DNA of 64,000 nt from contig CM019229.1 in assembly GCA_009741485.1 (NCBI GenBank), positions 3,920,877 through 3,984,876 of the forward strand, in the 5' to 3' direction. Made by a program: the position numbers and the translations under genes. This DNA is from Malurus cyaneus samueli (Eukaryota; Chordata; Aves; Passeriformes; Maluridae). Positions 13,597 to 26,540 of the stretch are shown piece by piece. Within the stretch, counting starts at the first letter, position 1, and the number at the start of each line of letters is the position of its first letter. Below the pieces are notes generated by a model. That model was not told where the DNA came from, did no database searches, and worked only from the letters and a program-made list of their open reading frames with translations.

Positions 13597-13726
13597 TCAC
13601 TTTGGGATGACAACCAGTGTGGGTTGCTGGTTGTGGGTTTGATCCCTGTATGGGCCATTTGCTGAAGAGTTGGATTGATGACTCTCATGTGTCCCTTCAA
13701 CCCAGAACGTTCCGTGCCTCTGTGAG
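13597..13726 (+). mobile_element. tRNA-Ile-derived SINE with CR1 tail (TguSINE1-like), 5' truncated
   Basis: The segment ending in TGGTTGTGGGTTTGATCCCT and GTATGGGCCA (about 13628-13657) matches the variable/T-arm and 3' acceptor half of tRNA-Ile, including a B-box-like GGTTTGATCC. It continues straight into AAGAGTTGGATTGATGACTC and a tail ending in CGTTCCGTGCCTCTGTGAG, a diverged form of the CR1 3' end. This tRNA head plus CR1 tail is the known structure of TguSINE1 in passerine birds, mobilised in trans by CR1. The A-box half is missing or too diverged to recognise, so the copy appears 5' truncated. Family identity is from memory; the chimeric structure is visible. Confidence 0.7.
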
Positions 13727-14789
13727 ACCTCAGCCCCAGAGTCATTCCCTAGTGGGATATGACTGCAATACAGCTGCTCCTTCCCTAAATGAGGATTTTC
13801 ACAGCTTCCCTTGGTGTTGCCAAGGAAGGGAGAAGAGAACAAGGGAGAGCTCCCACAACACCAAAGAGAACCTGCTGCAAGAGGGCTGGGCTCACCCAGA
13901 GCCCTGATGAGTCTTCTGTCACTTCGTTAAGCTAATTGCCAGCATCATGCCTGAGCAAAACAATTTAAATTCAGCTCCTGCAGAGCACTGACAGAGTTCG
14001 CTGACCAAAAAAAGATCTTTCATGGAAAAAAAATGGACATTGGACAACAGATTAAATTTGACTTGCTGTAGAAAAAAAGAAGTAAAAAATATATAAATAA
14101 TGCTTATAATTTCCTGTCATAATAGCCCTCCCAGACCTGTGCTTGGTTTGTAAGAATTCATCTTTAATCTTTTTTACTCTCTTCTATAAATCCAATATGT
14201 ACTTAATAAAAAATATGAAATATGTCCTGTGGTGCAGATCTAAAGGCTGGGATAGAGATTGTCTGGGTGAGGGAGTTTATCTTTTCTGTAAAACTGCAAT
14301 TGATTTAGATTCTTGACAGCTATAAAAAATATAAATTTTCAACAAAGGCAAAAATAAAATCTCCCGCTCCAGCTGCCTCAGGATTCTCCAATGCCAGAAC
14401 AATTTAACCAGCCTTTATTGAAGGCACATCCCGCTGAGGAATTTCACCAATATTCCTTCCACTGGGAAACAAACTCTGGAATTCTTTTGGGGATAGAAAG
14501 CCCCCAAAAATATCTCAGGGCACTCTCTGGGTGTAAATGGCTCCAGCTGGGTAGAGACCAAGCAGCAGAGGAATCAGAGCTTGTATTATAGAGAGTGGCA
14601 GAGAGGAATCCCTGGGTTTATTGTGGGGCTGCGTACTGGTAGGTCTGTATATAATTAATTGGGAATGTAGAGAACTGGTGTAAGGAAGAGTTCAGTGCTG
14701 GGAAAAGGAGGTGCAGACTCTACGTGTGGCATAATGGACAAGGTTCTGCAGCATGGCAGATTTTATTTGTGTACATATTCAAAATTTCT

Positions 14790-14848
14790 GTTTTTTTTTT
14801 TTTGTTTTAGTTTTTTTTTTTTTTTTTTTTGTTTTGTTTTTTTTTTTT
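14790..14848 (+). repeat. T-rich low-complexity tract
   Basis: Long T runs are broken only by single G or A bases, forming a TTTTG-like tract of about 59 bases. It has no poly-A-tailed retroposon body that I can recognise on either side. Confidence 0.85.
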
Positions 14849-15900
14849 CCTTCTAATCTCTACATGTATTTGTACATACCCATGGGACTCCTCTCCACTC
14901 AGTGCATGTTTCCCCACATGCCCCTGCTCAGAGGGAAGATCTTTTCCCTCCTTTTAATTGTGCATGTGTCCCTTCAGGACATCCAAAGTGCTTCTTCCTC
15001 CCTGAGCTGACAAAGTTTCAGCTGAAGTGCTGTGTTTTGTGTTTTGGACAGAGTTCTTGGAGGAAGACGTGAGGCAATGGGAAAATCAAAGTAGAACAAC
15101 AGTCAGGGAGGTCTAGGAAAAGGGTTGAGCTCCAAGGAAAGGCTGAAGGGATTGCAGTGATTCAGACTGAAGGGAAGGAGCCTGAAGTGGGGATGATGAC
15201 AATCTCATAAAAGCTGATGAAAGGGGAGGAGAATCTTCTGTTCTTCATATCCGTGTGAGGAAGGACTTGAACTGAAATTGCCAAAAAATCAATTCAGATT
15301 AGCTGTGAGTTAAATCCTCACAGCCGTGGGGATGATGCTGAGTGCTGACACTGATTGCTGGGGCAGTCATGTCATCAGGGGTTGTGAAGAGGCAGCAGGC
15401 CAGCATGTGTGAGGGATGGTACAGACCTAATTGCTTCTGTGTTGCTTGAGAGGGGGATTTAGCTGACTTCTGAAGAACTTCATGGTCTTATTTTCCTCCA
15501 ATTTCGTGGTTGTTACAACCAAGTCTCTGGGAAGATGAGGATGAGGAGTCTATGGTGCATCAGAACCCGGTGATCTCATCTTCTCTGTGCTGCAGCCACT
15601 GATAAAGTTCCTCCTGCCAAAACCTTTTCTCTCCTCATTGACACTAAATTATTCCAGTACCATGTCCAAGATTAATATTCCCACTCTAAACTTTTATAAA
15701 GCAGTCACCTCTTCTCATGGTAGGCAGGACACACACAAAGAGTCTTAAATAAAAGGCTTGGGAAAGTTGAGGTCAACAAGCTAAATAAAGAAAAATATCA
15801 AGCATATCTTTAATACAAAAGTACATCTAAATGAGCTAAAAATACAGTTGATGTCATTAATTCAAGGTGCTGTAAATCCTCACTGATTTGCCATTTGCTT

Positions 15901-15967
15901 ATTTACACATGCTTTAATTCATACAAACAAATTTAATTTACACATACTTTAATTCAAACAAACAAAC
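15901..15967 (+). repeat. 35-base tandem duplication, two copies
   Basis: The unit ATTTACACATGCTTTAATTC plus ATACAAACAAATTTA at 15901-15935 is repeated with a few changes at 15936-15967 (ATTTACACATACTTTAATTC, then AAACAAACAAAC). It is a simple local duplication in AT-rich intron sequence. Confidence 0.8.
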
Positions 15968-16779
15968 ACTGTTAGTTCCCTTGGCAAGCATTTAACAACC
16001 ATGCAGTCCTTTTGGAGTTATCACATCCCAGGAATTCATATTTTTTTGCACACATTAGACTTATGCATATTCATCAGTGGCCTGTGCAGTTCAAATCAAG
16101 GTTTGTCTGGGTATGTGAGCACTGTGTTCCTGACAGTCTCTTCAAAACTGCCTCCATGAAACCCTACAAAAACTGCTCCAGCCTCAGGTGTGCTCACTTT
16201 GCTTTGTCCAGCTCTTAAATTGCAAATGTTGGTGGAACCTTCTGCAGTTCTCAGGGTGTTTCAGAAGTTAATAGGATTTTCTCGCATCTCTACCCTGTGG
16301 AATAATATACACAGAGTGTTCCAGGTTTGTTTTGTTTGACTCTTGGTGTCAAGTACGTTGCTTACACCTATCTGGGCAGAGTCACGCTCTTTAAGCACAT
16401 GAAATTATCTGAAATTGCATAGTAGGAAGTAATTTCATGCAGGATTTTCCTCCAAGTGAACAAAAAAATACGCAAATTGAGCTTATTCAATTGAAAGATC
16501 GATTGTTGCCGTGTTTTTGCTTTGGATGTTGAGCTTTGTCCCTCAAAGCTTTGTCCCCCAATTGTGAGCAGTTCCTCATCCTTAGAGCCCCAGATTAAGG
16601 GTGAGATGAAACTTTGCTGTGCAGGAAATGTGTCTGTCTGTGAAAAAACCTCCCTGTGCTGCAGAGGATCTGATGCACTGCCAGTGGATCCCCCCTTAGG
16701 ATTGTGTTCTTCCCCCCATCTCCTGCTACCTGAGGAGCTCCAGGCAAACCCAGAAGCCGTTCTCTCCTCCCCTTTGCAG

Positions 16780-17073
16780 GTGGCATCGTGCTGAACCCCT
16801 CCTTCTACGGGATCCCTGGGCACACACACACCATGATCCACGAGATCGGCCACAGCCTGGGGCTCTACCACGTCTTCCGGGGCATCTCCGAGATCCTCTC
16901 GTGCAGCGACCCCTGCATGGAAACGGAGCCCTCCTTCGAGACGGGGGACCTGTGCAGGGACACCAACCCTGCCCCGAAGCACAAACTCTGCGGGGACCCC
17001 GGGCCTGGCAACGACACCTGTGGTTTCCACAGTTTCCTGAACACTCCCTTCAGTAACTTCATGAGCTACGCAG
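16780..17073 (+). CDS. PAPPA: PAPPA exon B: zinc active site and Met-turn
   Basis: This 294-base exon carries the catalytic core of pappalysin-1, a secreted metzincin that cleaves IGFBP-4 and IGFBP-5 and so frees IGF. The extended zinc motif [11 protein letters not shown] lies at 16839-16871. Its histidines correspond to human mature residues 482, 486 and 492, and the catalytic glutamate to 483. The Met-turn methionine of NFMSYA is at 17061-17063, exactly 74 residues after His482, matching Met556 in the human enzyme. Several cysteines and an N-D-T sequon (Asn at 17010-17012) are present. The exon begins in phase 1 after TTTGCAG and ends in phase 1 at GTATTG (17074). All catalytic residues are intact, so the gene looks functional. 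The HEXXH motif is shared with PAPPA2, but the surrounding residues fit PAPPA better from memory. Confidence 0.96.
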
Positions 17074-20000
17074 GTATTGGGCTTTCCTCGGGTTGCTGGG
17101 TGGGTTTGGGGCTGGGCAGGAGCAAAGAATTGCTGTATTTCCCCTAATTTCTCAATCTAGTTCTTATGGGGCTTTATGCTTATAAAGATCTAGGAGCAGG
17201 CTTGATGAGGGATCAGACCTGAAAGCCTCAGGAGTCCTTTCCAGTTTTCATGTGAAGACCAGGCAGAAGGTTTGGGGGAGGGAAGGAATGAGATAAGCAT
17301 TAAGAAAACAGCTTCTAAAGGCTCTGCAGCAAACCTGACACCCTATTTCTCTGGGAACTGGATGCCTGATCTATGAGGTCTTTGAAAAACTCAAATCCAG
17401 AGATTGTTTGCACTCTCCCAAGGAGATATAGAATGTCAGATGAATATTGATACCACCGAGGCTGTGGGATAAACTGTGATGAGTGTACAGCTAACGGCTT
17501 GTGCCTTCAGGTGTCTGTTGAAACGCCACATTTAGGTTTGTTTTGGGATCACTCACACCCCAGTTCCATCATTAAACTGTGAATGGTGGGATTCTTCCTG
17601 GTCAAGGATTCCCAGTGTGCTGTGCTGGTTTGTACTGGGAGTGCAGCTACAAAGGCTCTACAGCAGCGTGGTAAAACCACCCCTCCCATCAAAAGCTGTG
17701 GTTACAGCTCTGCAGGCCCAGCTTTGCTGCCCAGATGTGCCAGGCTCTGGCATTCCTACCAACAGAGCATATCCCATTTGCTCCTGTGACCCTGTCCCAA
17801 CAGATGGGGCTGGACTGGGGTTATTGATGCACCTCTGGGAGCTCAAGGGGAGTAGAAAGATCCTCTGTTATTTCTCAGAAAGACTAGGATATACCTTGAC
17901 TCATATTTCCACTTATTTTGGGCTGCAGGGTCTCTCTGCAGTGACAATCTGTGACAGTGAGCTGACAGCATCAACAACATTTTAAAGGCAGCCAAAACAC
18001 TCACAGGCAGTGAAGGGCACCTTTATAGTCCAGGCAAAAACACAGATTGCCCACTCAAAAGGTCACAGGAGTGCTTATTCTGTAATAAAACTGTAGAGAA
18101 GCAAAGCGTTTAATGTCATCTGGGGCATGGTTTGAAATGATTTATAACAGAAATGCTTTTATGCCCTTTGTGGCACCAGCTAGGAGCAATGCTTCATTTT
18201 CTCTCTGTTTTTCTGTCTGTTCTGAGGGTGTTTTCAGGGACAAACACACCAAATCAGCTCCTTGGTGTGCTCCGTGCTGTGGTGCCTGTGGTCGGGCAGG
18301 GAGCCTGAGCACCAGGTCCAGCCTCATGGTGGCATCACCCAGATAAGGCAGGGCCACTCCAGGTGACAAAATCTCCCCACCAAATCTGCTGGTGTGAATG
18401 TGGCAAGGGGTGGAGTGTGCCTGTTTCAAAATTCTGGGTTCTCTTCCTCCAAAGAGGACTTGCCTTGCCAGTGGACTCAGGGGCTGAGGCAGAGGCAGAC
18501 CACAGAGATCCCCATCTGCTCCTGGGATCAGATGTGTGCTGGTGTTCCAAACTGAAACCTTTTCTCTTTTTTCCTCGAAAATTAAGTGGAGCGACACGAT
18601 AGATATCTCTAGAGCTCATACATGAATCTGTTTGCTTTTCTGTTGTTGCCAGTGGAGTAAAATATATCAGGATATCAAATTGCTGTCAAAATACCTTTGA
18701 AATGTGTAGGCTGAGGTCACACAGTTCTAGGAATTGCCTTTCTTTCCTTTCTGTTTTGCTGTTCATGTACGGCTTGATCATATTGTGTTTGTTTGTCTGT
18801 CTCTGTCCCATTCGTCTGTCCGGTTACCCCCAGCTCTGAGCAAGGCATTGACTTCAATAATTTTTTAATTTTCCTGGAATAACAAGTTATACCAATGGCC
18901 AAAAGATTAGGTAGTGTGAGAAATAGGGCTTGTAAATTGTGTTTACAAGTCCAAATATATGTGGTGTTCCCAAATAAAAGATGAGCAGTCTTTTAGTGAC
19001 TTTTCATGAAACCATTAGGAATTCTGCCTCTGAGTTCCATTGGAATAATCATCCCAGTGAAGTATTGAATTTTTCTAGTTATTGCTTTATCTGAGGATCT
19101 TGAACCTTTCTCGATTTTTGAGTGGAACATCTTTCTCCTCGCCTCTCCTCCCTTCCCTTCCCCCAGGACACAGCCTGTGCTGATGTTTTTAAACAGCTTG
19201 AGAATGCAGGTCATCTTTGTCCTGTGCCATTGTCTCACTGCTTTGTCCTATATATATTTTATTGTTCTTTTATGATGGCTATTAAGGGCCTTTGTCTCTT
19301 TCTGTGCTTCCGTGAAGAATATTTATGGCTTTTACAGCGCGCTCAGGGGTAGACCATCGATAATTATTGAGGAAATCCAGAGATGTCACATTAAAGCAGC
19401 TTTTTGCATACCCACAGGGATTTGTAGATAATATCAACCGGGTGGTGTGTGTCTATCTGCTGGGTGTGTTTGATCAGAGGAGGGTCACTGCTTGGTGCAA
19501 TTGGGAGAGACATGGGAAAACACGTGAACTGGTGTGTCCCTGCTGCAGGGGAACTGGAGTCGGAGCAGGATCCTGACTGGAGCTGCCTCCTTCTGCATGG
19601 ATCTCCAGGAGGATGTGGCTAGGTTTTAAATTAGACAGCAAACACTCGCTCCTCTTTAAAACAAATTCATATTTTTCTGTTCCTCTGGAGTACCGCGGGG
19701 CACGGACTTGGAAACATCAGAGCACCTCCTAATGCTGTCACAATATTGAATTTCCACACGACTCCCAGAGCAGCTCCAGTGCCCTGCATCCTCCCAGAGA
19801 AATGCAGCATTTGACCTGTGCAGAACTGTCATTGTTGTTTGGGTCCCAGCTGGGACCCAGCTCTGCTGGGCTGGGATCTCTGCAGGCACATCTGAAGAAA
19901 CTCTGTGTTTTCAAGAGATTTTCATCTGATGGGAAGAACACCAGCAAAAAAATGGTTGAAGTGCTTAGTGTCGAGTTCCTCAGCAGAGCTTTGCTGGGTG

Positions 20001-20952
20001 ACTTTGCACAACAATATTTATTCCCTCTGGGACCTGCACAATAGAGAAACAGCAATTTACTGCTTCTCTGGGGCATTGTAGTTGTAAAGTTGTATGGTGT
20101 TCAGAGGGCACTGGATGTGTTCTTGTTGCCAAATCATGTTTGAGGAAAACAAGATGAAATGAGAAATGGGTATTTATGGGAAATCATCCAGCATCGTTAT
20201 TTCTCCATTTTGAATGAAAAATAAATACAAAATATCAAGAAATGTTTGTGAGAAATGCAGAAAGGAGTTAGAATCTAAGTGGAAATGGGGGTGTTTTTTA
20301 TAGAACTGAAATTATTTTTTGCACCAGCAATTCACATCTTTAATCAGTGTTTGTAATGATATTTTGAATTGATCTTTCAGAACATTTTTTATTTGTTCAT
20401 CAGAAAATTTAAGGACTTTAAAAATTATTTTAAAGTATTTTAAAGTATTTTTAAAAATCTGTGGTGTTTCAATCTGAGAAATCTGACAGAGTCTGTTGCC
20501 CATATTTTGCATGAATCCCAGTCAGGGCTTTGTCCTTACTCTACCATCCTTTGCCCTTCCATCTTTACTCAGAGATATTCTTTCAAAGTAAAATCCTTTT
20601 AAACACAGAGTCCCACCAGTGGCCCAAATCCTGACCAGGTGTGGGTGCTGCACTGAGGTTTTCTGTTCCTTCCCCTCTGTGTCTCTGCCTCACCTAGGGA
20701 TGATCTCTGTGTGCTTCAGGTGTATCCCAGGTCAGGGGGAGGGAACGTTCATTGATTGATTTCCTTCCTTTTTACCCATTGTTTCCTTTCACCTGCCTCC
20801 ACAAGTGATGGCTGCGCTAATTCCTTCACAGACCATTAACTCTGGCGTGCCGCGGGATCCCAGCCCGGCGCTTCCAAGGAGCTGCCATTCACCAGGTCGT
20901 AATTCTTCCCCTTGCTCCCACGTGGCTGACATGGCTTCTGTTTGAATTCCAG
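17074..20952 (+). other. PAPPA: PAPPA intron B-C (3.9 kb, phase 1)
   Basis: The intron runs from GTATTG at 17074 to the acceptor AG at 20951-20952. It is mostly unique sequence without a recognisable transposon or gene. The donor GTATTG is weaker than the GTGAGT and GTAAGT donors elsewhere in this gene. An AT-rich stretch lies at 20200-20510. Confidence 0.88.
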
Positions 20953-21145
20953 ACGATGACTGCACCGACTCCTTCACGCCCAACCAGGTGGCGAGGATGC
21001 ACTGCTACCTGGACCTGGTCTACCAGAGCTGGCAGCCCACCAAGAAACCGGCTCCCGTCGCCATCGCCCCCCAGATCGTGGCCCGCACCGCCACCTCCGT
21101 CACCCTCGAGTGGTTCCCACCCATCGATGGCCACTTCTTTGAAAG
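20953..21145 (+). CDS. PAPPA: PAPPA exon C: end of protease domain, start of central region
   Basis: This 193-base exon completes a split aspartate codon, then reads DDCTDSFTPNQVARMHCYLD and on to IDGHFFE, and leaves in phase 2 (donor GTGATC at 21146). It closes the proteolytic domain, since the DDDC cluster follows the Met-turn directly across the splice junction. It then enters the central region with the SVTLEWFPPIDGHFFER segment, which resembles the first strands of a fibronectin type III-like fold. It corresponds to about human mature residues 560-624 by counting. The frame is open and the third codon positions are GC-rich, unlike the flanking introns. No damage is visible. Confidence 0.95.
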
Positions 21146-23408
21146 GTGATCATGCTCTGCTCTGTACTCCCGTGCAGGAAAAGTGGGGAAGGGGAGAACC
21201 GGGGGCCCCGCTCTGGGAGTGCAGCTTGGTTTTGTGCTGCGCTCAGCTTGGGTGAAGGCTCTTTCCTAAATTGGTTCATACTGAGGAAGGTTATTGATCT
21301 GTTGTCTGCTCTTCCTTTCTCAGCCCATAGCACTCAGTTGAAGGCCATTGATTTGCCATGGAAAGGGCAAATCTTTCTCCATATGTTACAGGAGGAATTT
21401 TCAATCAAAGATTCTGGCCCCGTGATTCCCGCTGCTGTTGCTGCTCACAAATACCTGTAGGCTTCAGCTCTGCCTGCACCTCCCCCCCTCCTCCCCTCAC
21501 TCATTCCCTTTGCAAGGACAAAGTGGATCTTGTTTTTACAACACAGAGCTCCTGGGCAAGGAGGTGGCTGGGCTGGGGACAGGAACAAATCCTCCTTCCT
21601 CCCCTGAGCTGTAGGTGTGAGATGGGAATTGAGCAAGGCAAAGACACAAACCCCTGGATAAGATGTGAATGTCATCCTGTAGGTCAGGGTAGGGGTGTGT
21701 GTTCCTGTCTGGCCGTCGTGCAGCTATGGGATGGCAATACTGGAAAATGTAGGGGCTCTGGGCAGGAGTTGCACCTCCCTGCAGCCCATAACGGGAGCAA
21801 CTCCACCCCAGTATGACCTGAGCAATTGGGTAGTTCACCTAAATGCTCTTACACAGCTCTTGGATGAGCTGCAGGAGCTCTGGGAGTCCTGGCAGAGAAC
21901 ATTCCCAATGAGTGACCTTCTCGCATTACTGTTAGCTCACCTCCCCTGGTTGCATTTCTTCCCCACCTCTTGCTTTGTTGTTTTATAGCGAGCACACTTG
22001 GAGTGTCCTTCAGGAGCGCAGCAGTTCAGAGCGCACGAGGCCAAATTTACAAGTGTATTAGCACCCAAAAAGCTGCCTCAGCACTGCTGCTTTGTGCCGG
22101 GAGAGCACCTTGAAACCACTGCCTCCATCAGGGATGAAACTCCTTCCAGCACTGCCAGGACACTGTGGCCATCTCAGTGGCCAGCTTGCACTTTAACCCA
22201 CTAGGCAGAGAGTTGTTGTTTTCTGCTCAGATGAGATTTTCCACCCTTATTGCAGATTAATATGGGAGGGTAATCAAATCCTATTAGGAATTGATGGAGA
22301 GAGGTCTTGTGCTCTGAGTGGTGTTTGCTCTAATTACAGTTTTGTAACCGAATCCTTTTATTCCCTACCTGTGAAAAGGTCTTATGTGTAATTCTGAAAA
22401 TTAATGCAGAATTTTTCAGCCTATAATCATTTTTAGGTAAATTGAGTTTCTCAAATTTAATTTAGATTTCAGAAGATGCTTATTGTGTGTTAAATAAATG
22501 CCATCTGCCTCTAAAAAAATACATTGATGCGGAGTTAATTGTTATGTAACCAAATATGACTTTATTACATATTTCTCATAACTCAATCAATGTGTTCTTA
22601 ATAACCTCTAGTTACTTGCTTCTTAAATAACACACAGTGGATAGCCTGTTAAATCTAAAATTTCATAACAGAGTTATCATATGTTAAATAAAGAGTGATT
22701 TTCCAGGAAAAAAAAAAGTCCTTCGGGTTTTCAAATCTGTGTGCTCAGTATTACTGAAGAGATTTAAAGAGACAGCCTCAAGTACTCTGAGTCCAATTCC
22801 TTGTTAAAATGAGATTCCCACTGCTAATGGATACAGAAATGTTGCCGTGACCATTTAAAAATGTCACTGAAACAGATAAGTGATCCTGTCTAAAACATGC
22901 CCAAATTTTTGATCTGCTAATCAAAACAAGGATGATAGTATTATTCTAGTGACTAATCCTGGAAAAGCTCACGTGCTGAACTTCCAGAACCGCCGTGTCC
23001 GGCGCTGCTCGGTCAGAGACTCCTGCCTGTATCAATTTGTGAAATTGGGTCACTGTGCAAGACAAGTAGGAGGCAAAATTGGCCAAGTATAATCTTATCT
23101 GCGTGTGGGAATACTGTAAATCTTTGCAGATATTTTTACACAAAATGCACACCATGGCCCAAATTTTACTTGCCTCACTTGAATGAATAAACTCATTCAC
23201 TTCAATGGGACTATTCATGTAAAAAACAGAAGACTGATACTCAGCTGCCGAGTGCCTTGGGCCTGGTTTCTAATGCACGGAGGCCCCTTCCATGCTGTTT
23301 TGACAGTGTAAAAGGGCCTTCAAAGGATGAATGGCTCTGGCTACATTAGCAAGTATTGTGGCCCAATATAAGTAGATCCCCAGCGCAAAACAGTTGTTAA
23401 TGAAGACC

Positions 23409-23416
23409 TGACGTCA
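23409..23416. promoter_or_regulatory. Perfect cAMP-response element (TGACGTCA) beside a GC-rich patch
   Basis: The palindrome TGACGTCA is the full CREB/ATF consensus. It lies just upstream of a CpG-rich patch (about 23419-23460, for example GGCGGGGGCGCGGGGGG) inside otherwise CpG-poor intron. The combination is what one would expect at a small enhancer or an internal start site, but a single 8-base match can occur by chance. No TATA box or downstream open frame of interest is visible. Confidence 0.35.
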
Positions 23417-25866
23417 ACACGGCGGGGGCGCGGGGGGTTCCCGGTGCCCCGCGGCTCCAGCGATGGGAGCACATCAGGTGTGGTCCTGCAGGGCACCTCC
23501 ACCCTTCTTTCTGACAAAACTGGGTCCAGCTTCCCTGCCCCAGGACTGTTCTGAGTGCTGGAAGTGGGGAAGAGGAGGAGTTTCACTCCCAGAGCTTGCT
23601 CCTGATCCGAATTACAATGCTGCTGTGGACGTAACTCAAGTCCCTTTTATGTCTCTTTTATTCTCCAGGGCTATGCACAGGCAGTGACCTCTGCTTAATG
23701 AAAGTCAGGGAGGGAAAATTTAGCCTTCTGTTTAAAAACCTAGTGCTGGGCTGGCTGTGTCTGTGTGGGAGGTCCTGGCAGGTTGAAGGGAGATGAGGCA
23801 TGGAAGCACAGACCACGTGTCTTCCCTGCTTTAGATGCAGCTCTGTCGCAGGTGCATTGGGGGCTTTCCTCATAGGGCCTACAAATTAGATGTTTAATTA
23901 TGTGGATTTAGGGGCAGGGAACAATGTTAACTCCTAGTTCCTTTAAATTTGGGGGCGGCTATCCTGTTTTCTCACACTTTGGCAAAAGCAGACACATGAG
24001 CAGTAAAATCTTCCTGACAGACCCTCCTTACCTCTTCAGAGTGTTCAATGGATGCTTGCTCTTTCACTCTAGAGAGCCACTTACCTGCATGTAAATTTGC
24101 CAAGATGCTCTGCCCCTAAGCTCCAACAGCTGGTTGAGCTTCCAAATATCTCTAATAATCAAATCTATCAAGAAACAACATTTCTTCTTGTAGCCCCTGC
24201 CCACAGGATTTGAATCGTTACCGTTCTCCATCCTCCCTTTCAAAAAAGTGTGGAAAAACATTGCATGCACATATAACAATATATAATAACAAAATAATAA
24301 TACAGCCAATGAAACAAGTGAAAACAAGCAAGAAACAGAGAAGTCTCTTCATTTCCTGACTGCATCCACTGGATGTGTTCATCTGCTGTCTCTGAGAGTC
24401 CATTCATGCACCTCCTGTTTGATATGCGTGGGCAGATGTAAACAGTTTATTGTCATAGGGCTCTGCAGCAAATTTGGGCAGAAATCTTCGAATGCATCTG
24501 CTCCTCCAAGTTTTCATTGAGGTGACAGCATTAATTTCCATGAATCTGATTCTATCTCTTTCTCAGCAAGCAAATGTTTTGGTCGGTGTGGTGTTCCAGA
24601 GATGGCTGGGTTTGATAATCACTCTGTTAAACCTTTCTGGAAAGTTTTAGTGCCTTAGAGGGGAGAATCCAATCCTGAATTTCAAGTACAGCAGCTCCAA
24701 TTTAGCCTGTAAATAGGCACTCTTTACCCAAAGGAATGACAGATTTTTAGTGGTTTTGAGTTGCCTACTGAACTGGTGCTGGCCCTGAAGGAAATTGTCT
24801 GTTTTTCACTAGTAATCTTTAGATTTTGAACCCACTTCACTGAAATATCATGCTGTAGGAATGAATTCCTCCTGTGCTCTGAACTTCACAAGCTGGAATT
24901 TCCCCAGTACTTGGCTTATTAGAAAACAGAGAGCATTCCTTTACCCTGCTCTTTGGGGAGTCATGTGCCCCTTTGTATAAGGTGGCAGATATGGCTATCA
25001 TTCCTAATTAATTGTGGTTTTGAAACAATTTAAGATTTTTTTTTTCTTGTTGTCCATGTCTTCATAAGGTATAAGGACCTGCCTTAGGTTTTCATAAGCC
25101 TGTAAATGTGATTCCATAATTAGGGTTGACATTCATGGCTCTTTATAGGATTTGTGTGCAGGAGTCTGCAGACCAAAAACTTTAACGCAGGAGTCATCCC
25201 CTGTGTAAGTCCTTTCAGCCAGTGGAGTTACATCAGGGTAGAGTTTGGCTCCCAAACTGGAAAAGTAAAAAGAGAAAGTTTGCTCATAGTCTTTCCCACA
25301 TGATGCTCCTTGTGATTTCGCTCTTACCTCCAAGTCCTCACTGCTAAAAGGAAATGTTTGTCCATAAGCCTACAGTTTTTTCCACCATGGCAGGCTGTGA
25401 TGAAATTGTATAGCTGCTAATTTGAGTAAAAAGCAGTCCTAATTGTGGAAACTTGGCTTTCAGAGCCCTCTCCTCATCCAGGACCAAGTGCTAATGCAGG
25501 AGGCTCTTTGTAGAGAAACTGAAGGTTTATTATTGCAGGGACTTCTAATCTGGCTGTTGGTGGAGGTGTCTGAAAAACCACTGCACAACAATAATTCTAC
25601 ATTTTAATTTCTTAGGACCATTTATTCAGGTTTCTTGAATTTTTAATTGTTTTTCTTTTGCATACATTATTCAGGCAAGCTGAGTCAGACACCTAAACCT
25701 CTGCTAAATAAGCAGCTGAGAAGTGAAATAGGGAGGCAGTGTCACACCAATAGTGCAGGTGGGTGAAGTGAGACACGGACAGAAGTTACTCACAGCATGT
25801 CCACATTTTTGCACTACCAAAGTTACAGACCATGAAAAGAAGAAGAGGCCACCTTTGCCTCCCTCA

Positions 25867-25868
<2 letters not shown>

Positions 25869-25901
<33 letters not shown>
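25869..25901 (+). repeat. T33 homopolymer followed by an A/T-rich tract
   Basis: An uninterrupted run of 33 T is followed by T-rich sequence with single A bases to about 25930. The tract ends in TTTTTCAGG, which mimics a splice acceptor, but no plausible exon follows. Confidence 0.85.
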
Positions 25902-25906
<5 letters not shown>

Positions 25907-26540
25907 TATTTTTAATTTTTTTTATTTTTCAGGTGTTTTTAGCAGGTGCATCCCTTTCTGCACTGCACAAGTTCAGTTGTTTCCTGTCTTCTTGTCAGGG
26001 TGCCTCAGCCACTGAGGACCCCAACCAACCTCTCCCTGAGGATCCCAGTCCTCTCTTCAAAGCAGCGCTGAAATAAAACATGCAGTGGTGGTTATGATGG
26101 TTGAAATTTGCATATCTGATTATAATAGTTGATATAAATTATTCCAATGATTGACTCAAAGCATTCTTCCTAGAGTAGCATAGAGAGCACACTGTGTTAC
26201 ACACAATTGTAAAACTCATGTCCTTTCCTAGGTGCATTTGATCATTAGGGTAATTAATTTTTAACTTTCCATTTCAGCAGGAAGTGTTCCTTAAAGCAGA
26301 ACAATTAATTCTGAATAGTAAGCAGCTTAGTGGGGTGAATAACCACACATGCTGGGTCATACAAGGTTTCAAATTTTGTGACCCCGAAGAGCATGAGGCT
26401 GAACTGTGTGAATTGCATCCTCAGCTGATATAAATCAGCTTAACCTTATGGAGGATGTTGGAGTTACTCCAGTCTACATCAGCTTAAACCCTGATCTTGT
26501 GAATGTATTAACAAAAATATTTAAACTGACAGAGAGTTGT

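Larger units (their letters stand above)
12128..16779 (+). other. PAPPA: PAPPA intron A-B (4.65 kb, phase 1)
   Basis: The intron runs from GTGAGT at 12128 to the AG at 16778-16779. It holds a CATCC tandem repeat, a tRNA-derived SINE with a CR1 tail, a T-rich tract and a 35-base tandem duplication, each listed separately. The rest shows no recognisable gene. It is AT-rich around 13990-14360. The minus-strand open frames over the CATCC repeat are products of the repeat. Confidence 0.9.

Noticed and set aside
24218..24403. Small hydrophobic minus-strand protein
   Set aside because: It is short, has no recognisable family, and its hydrophobicity follows from AT-rich intron sequence.
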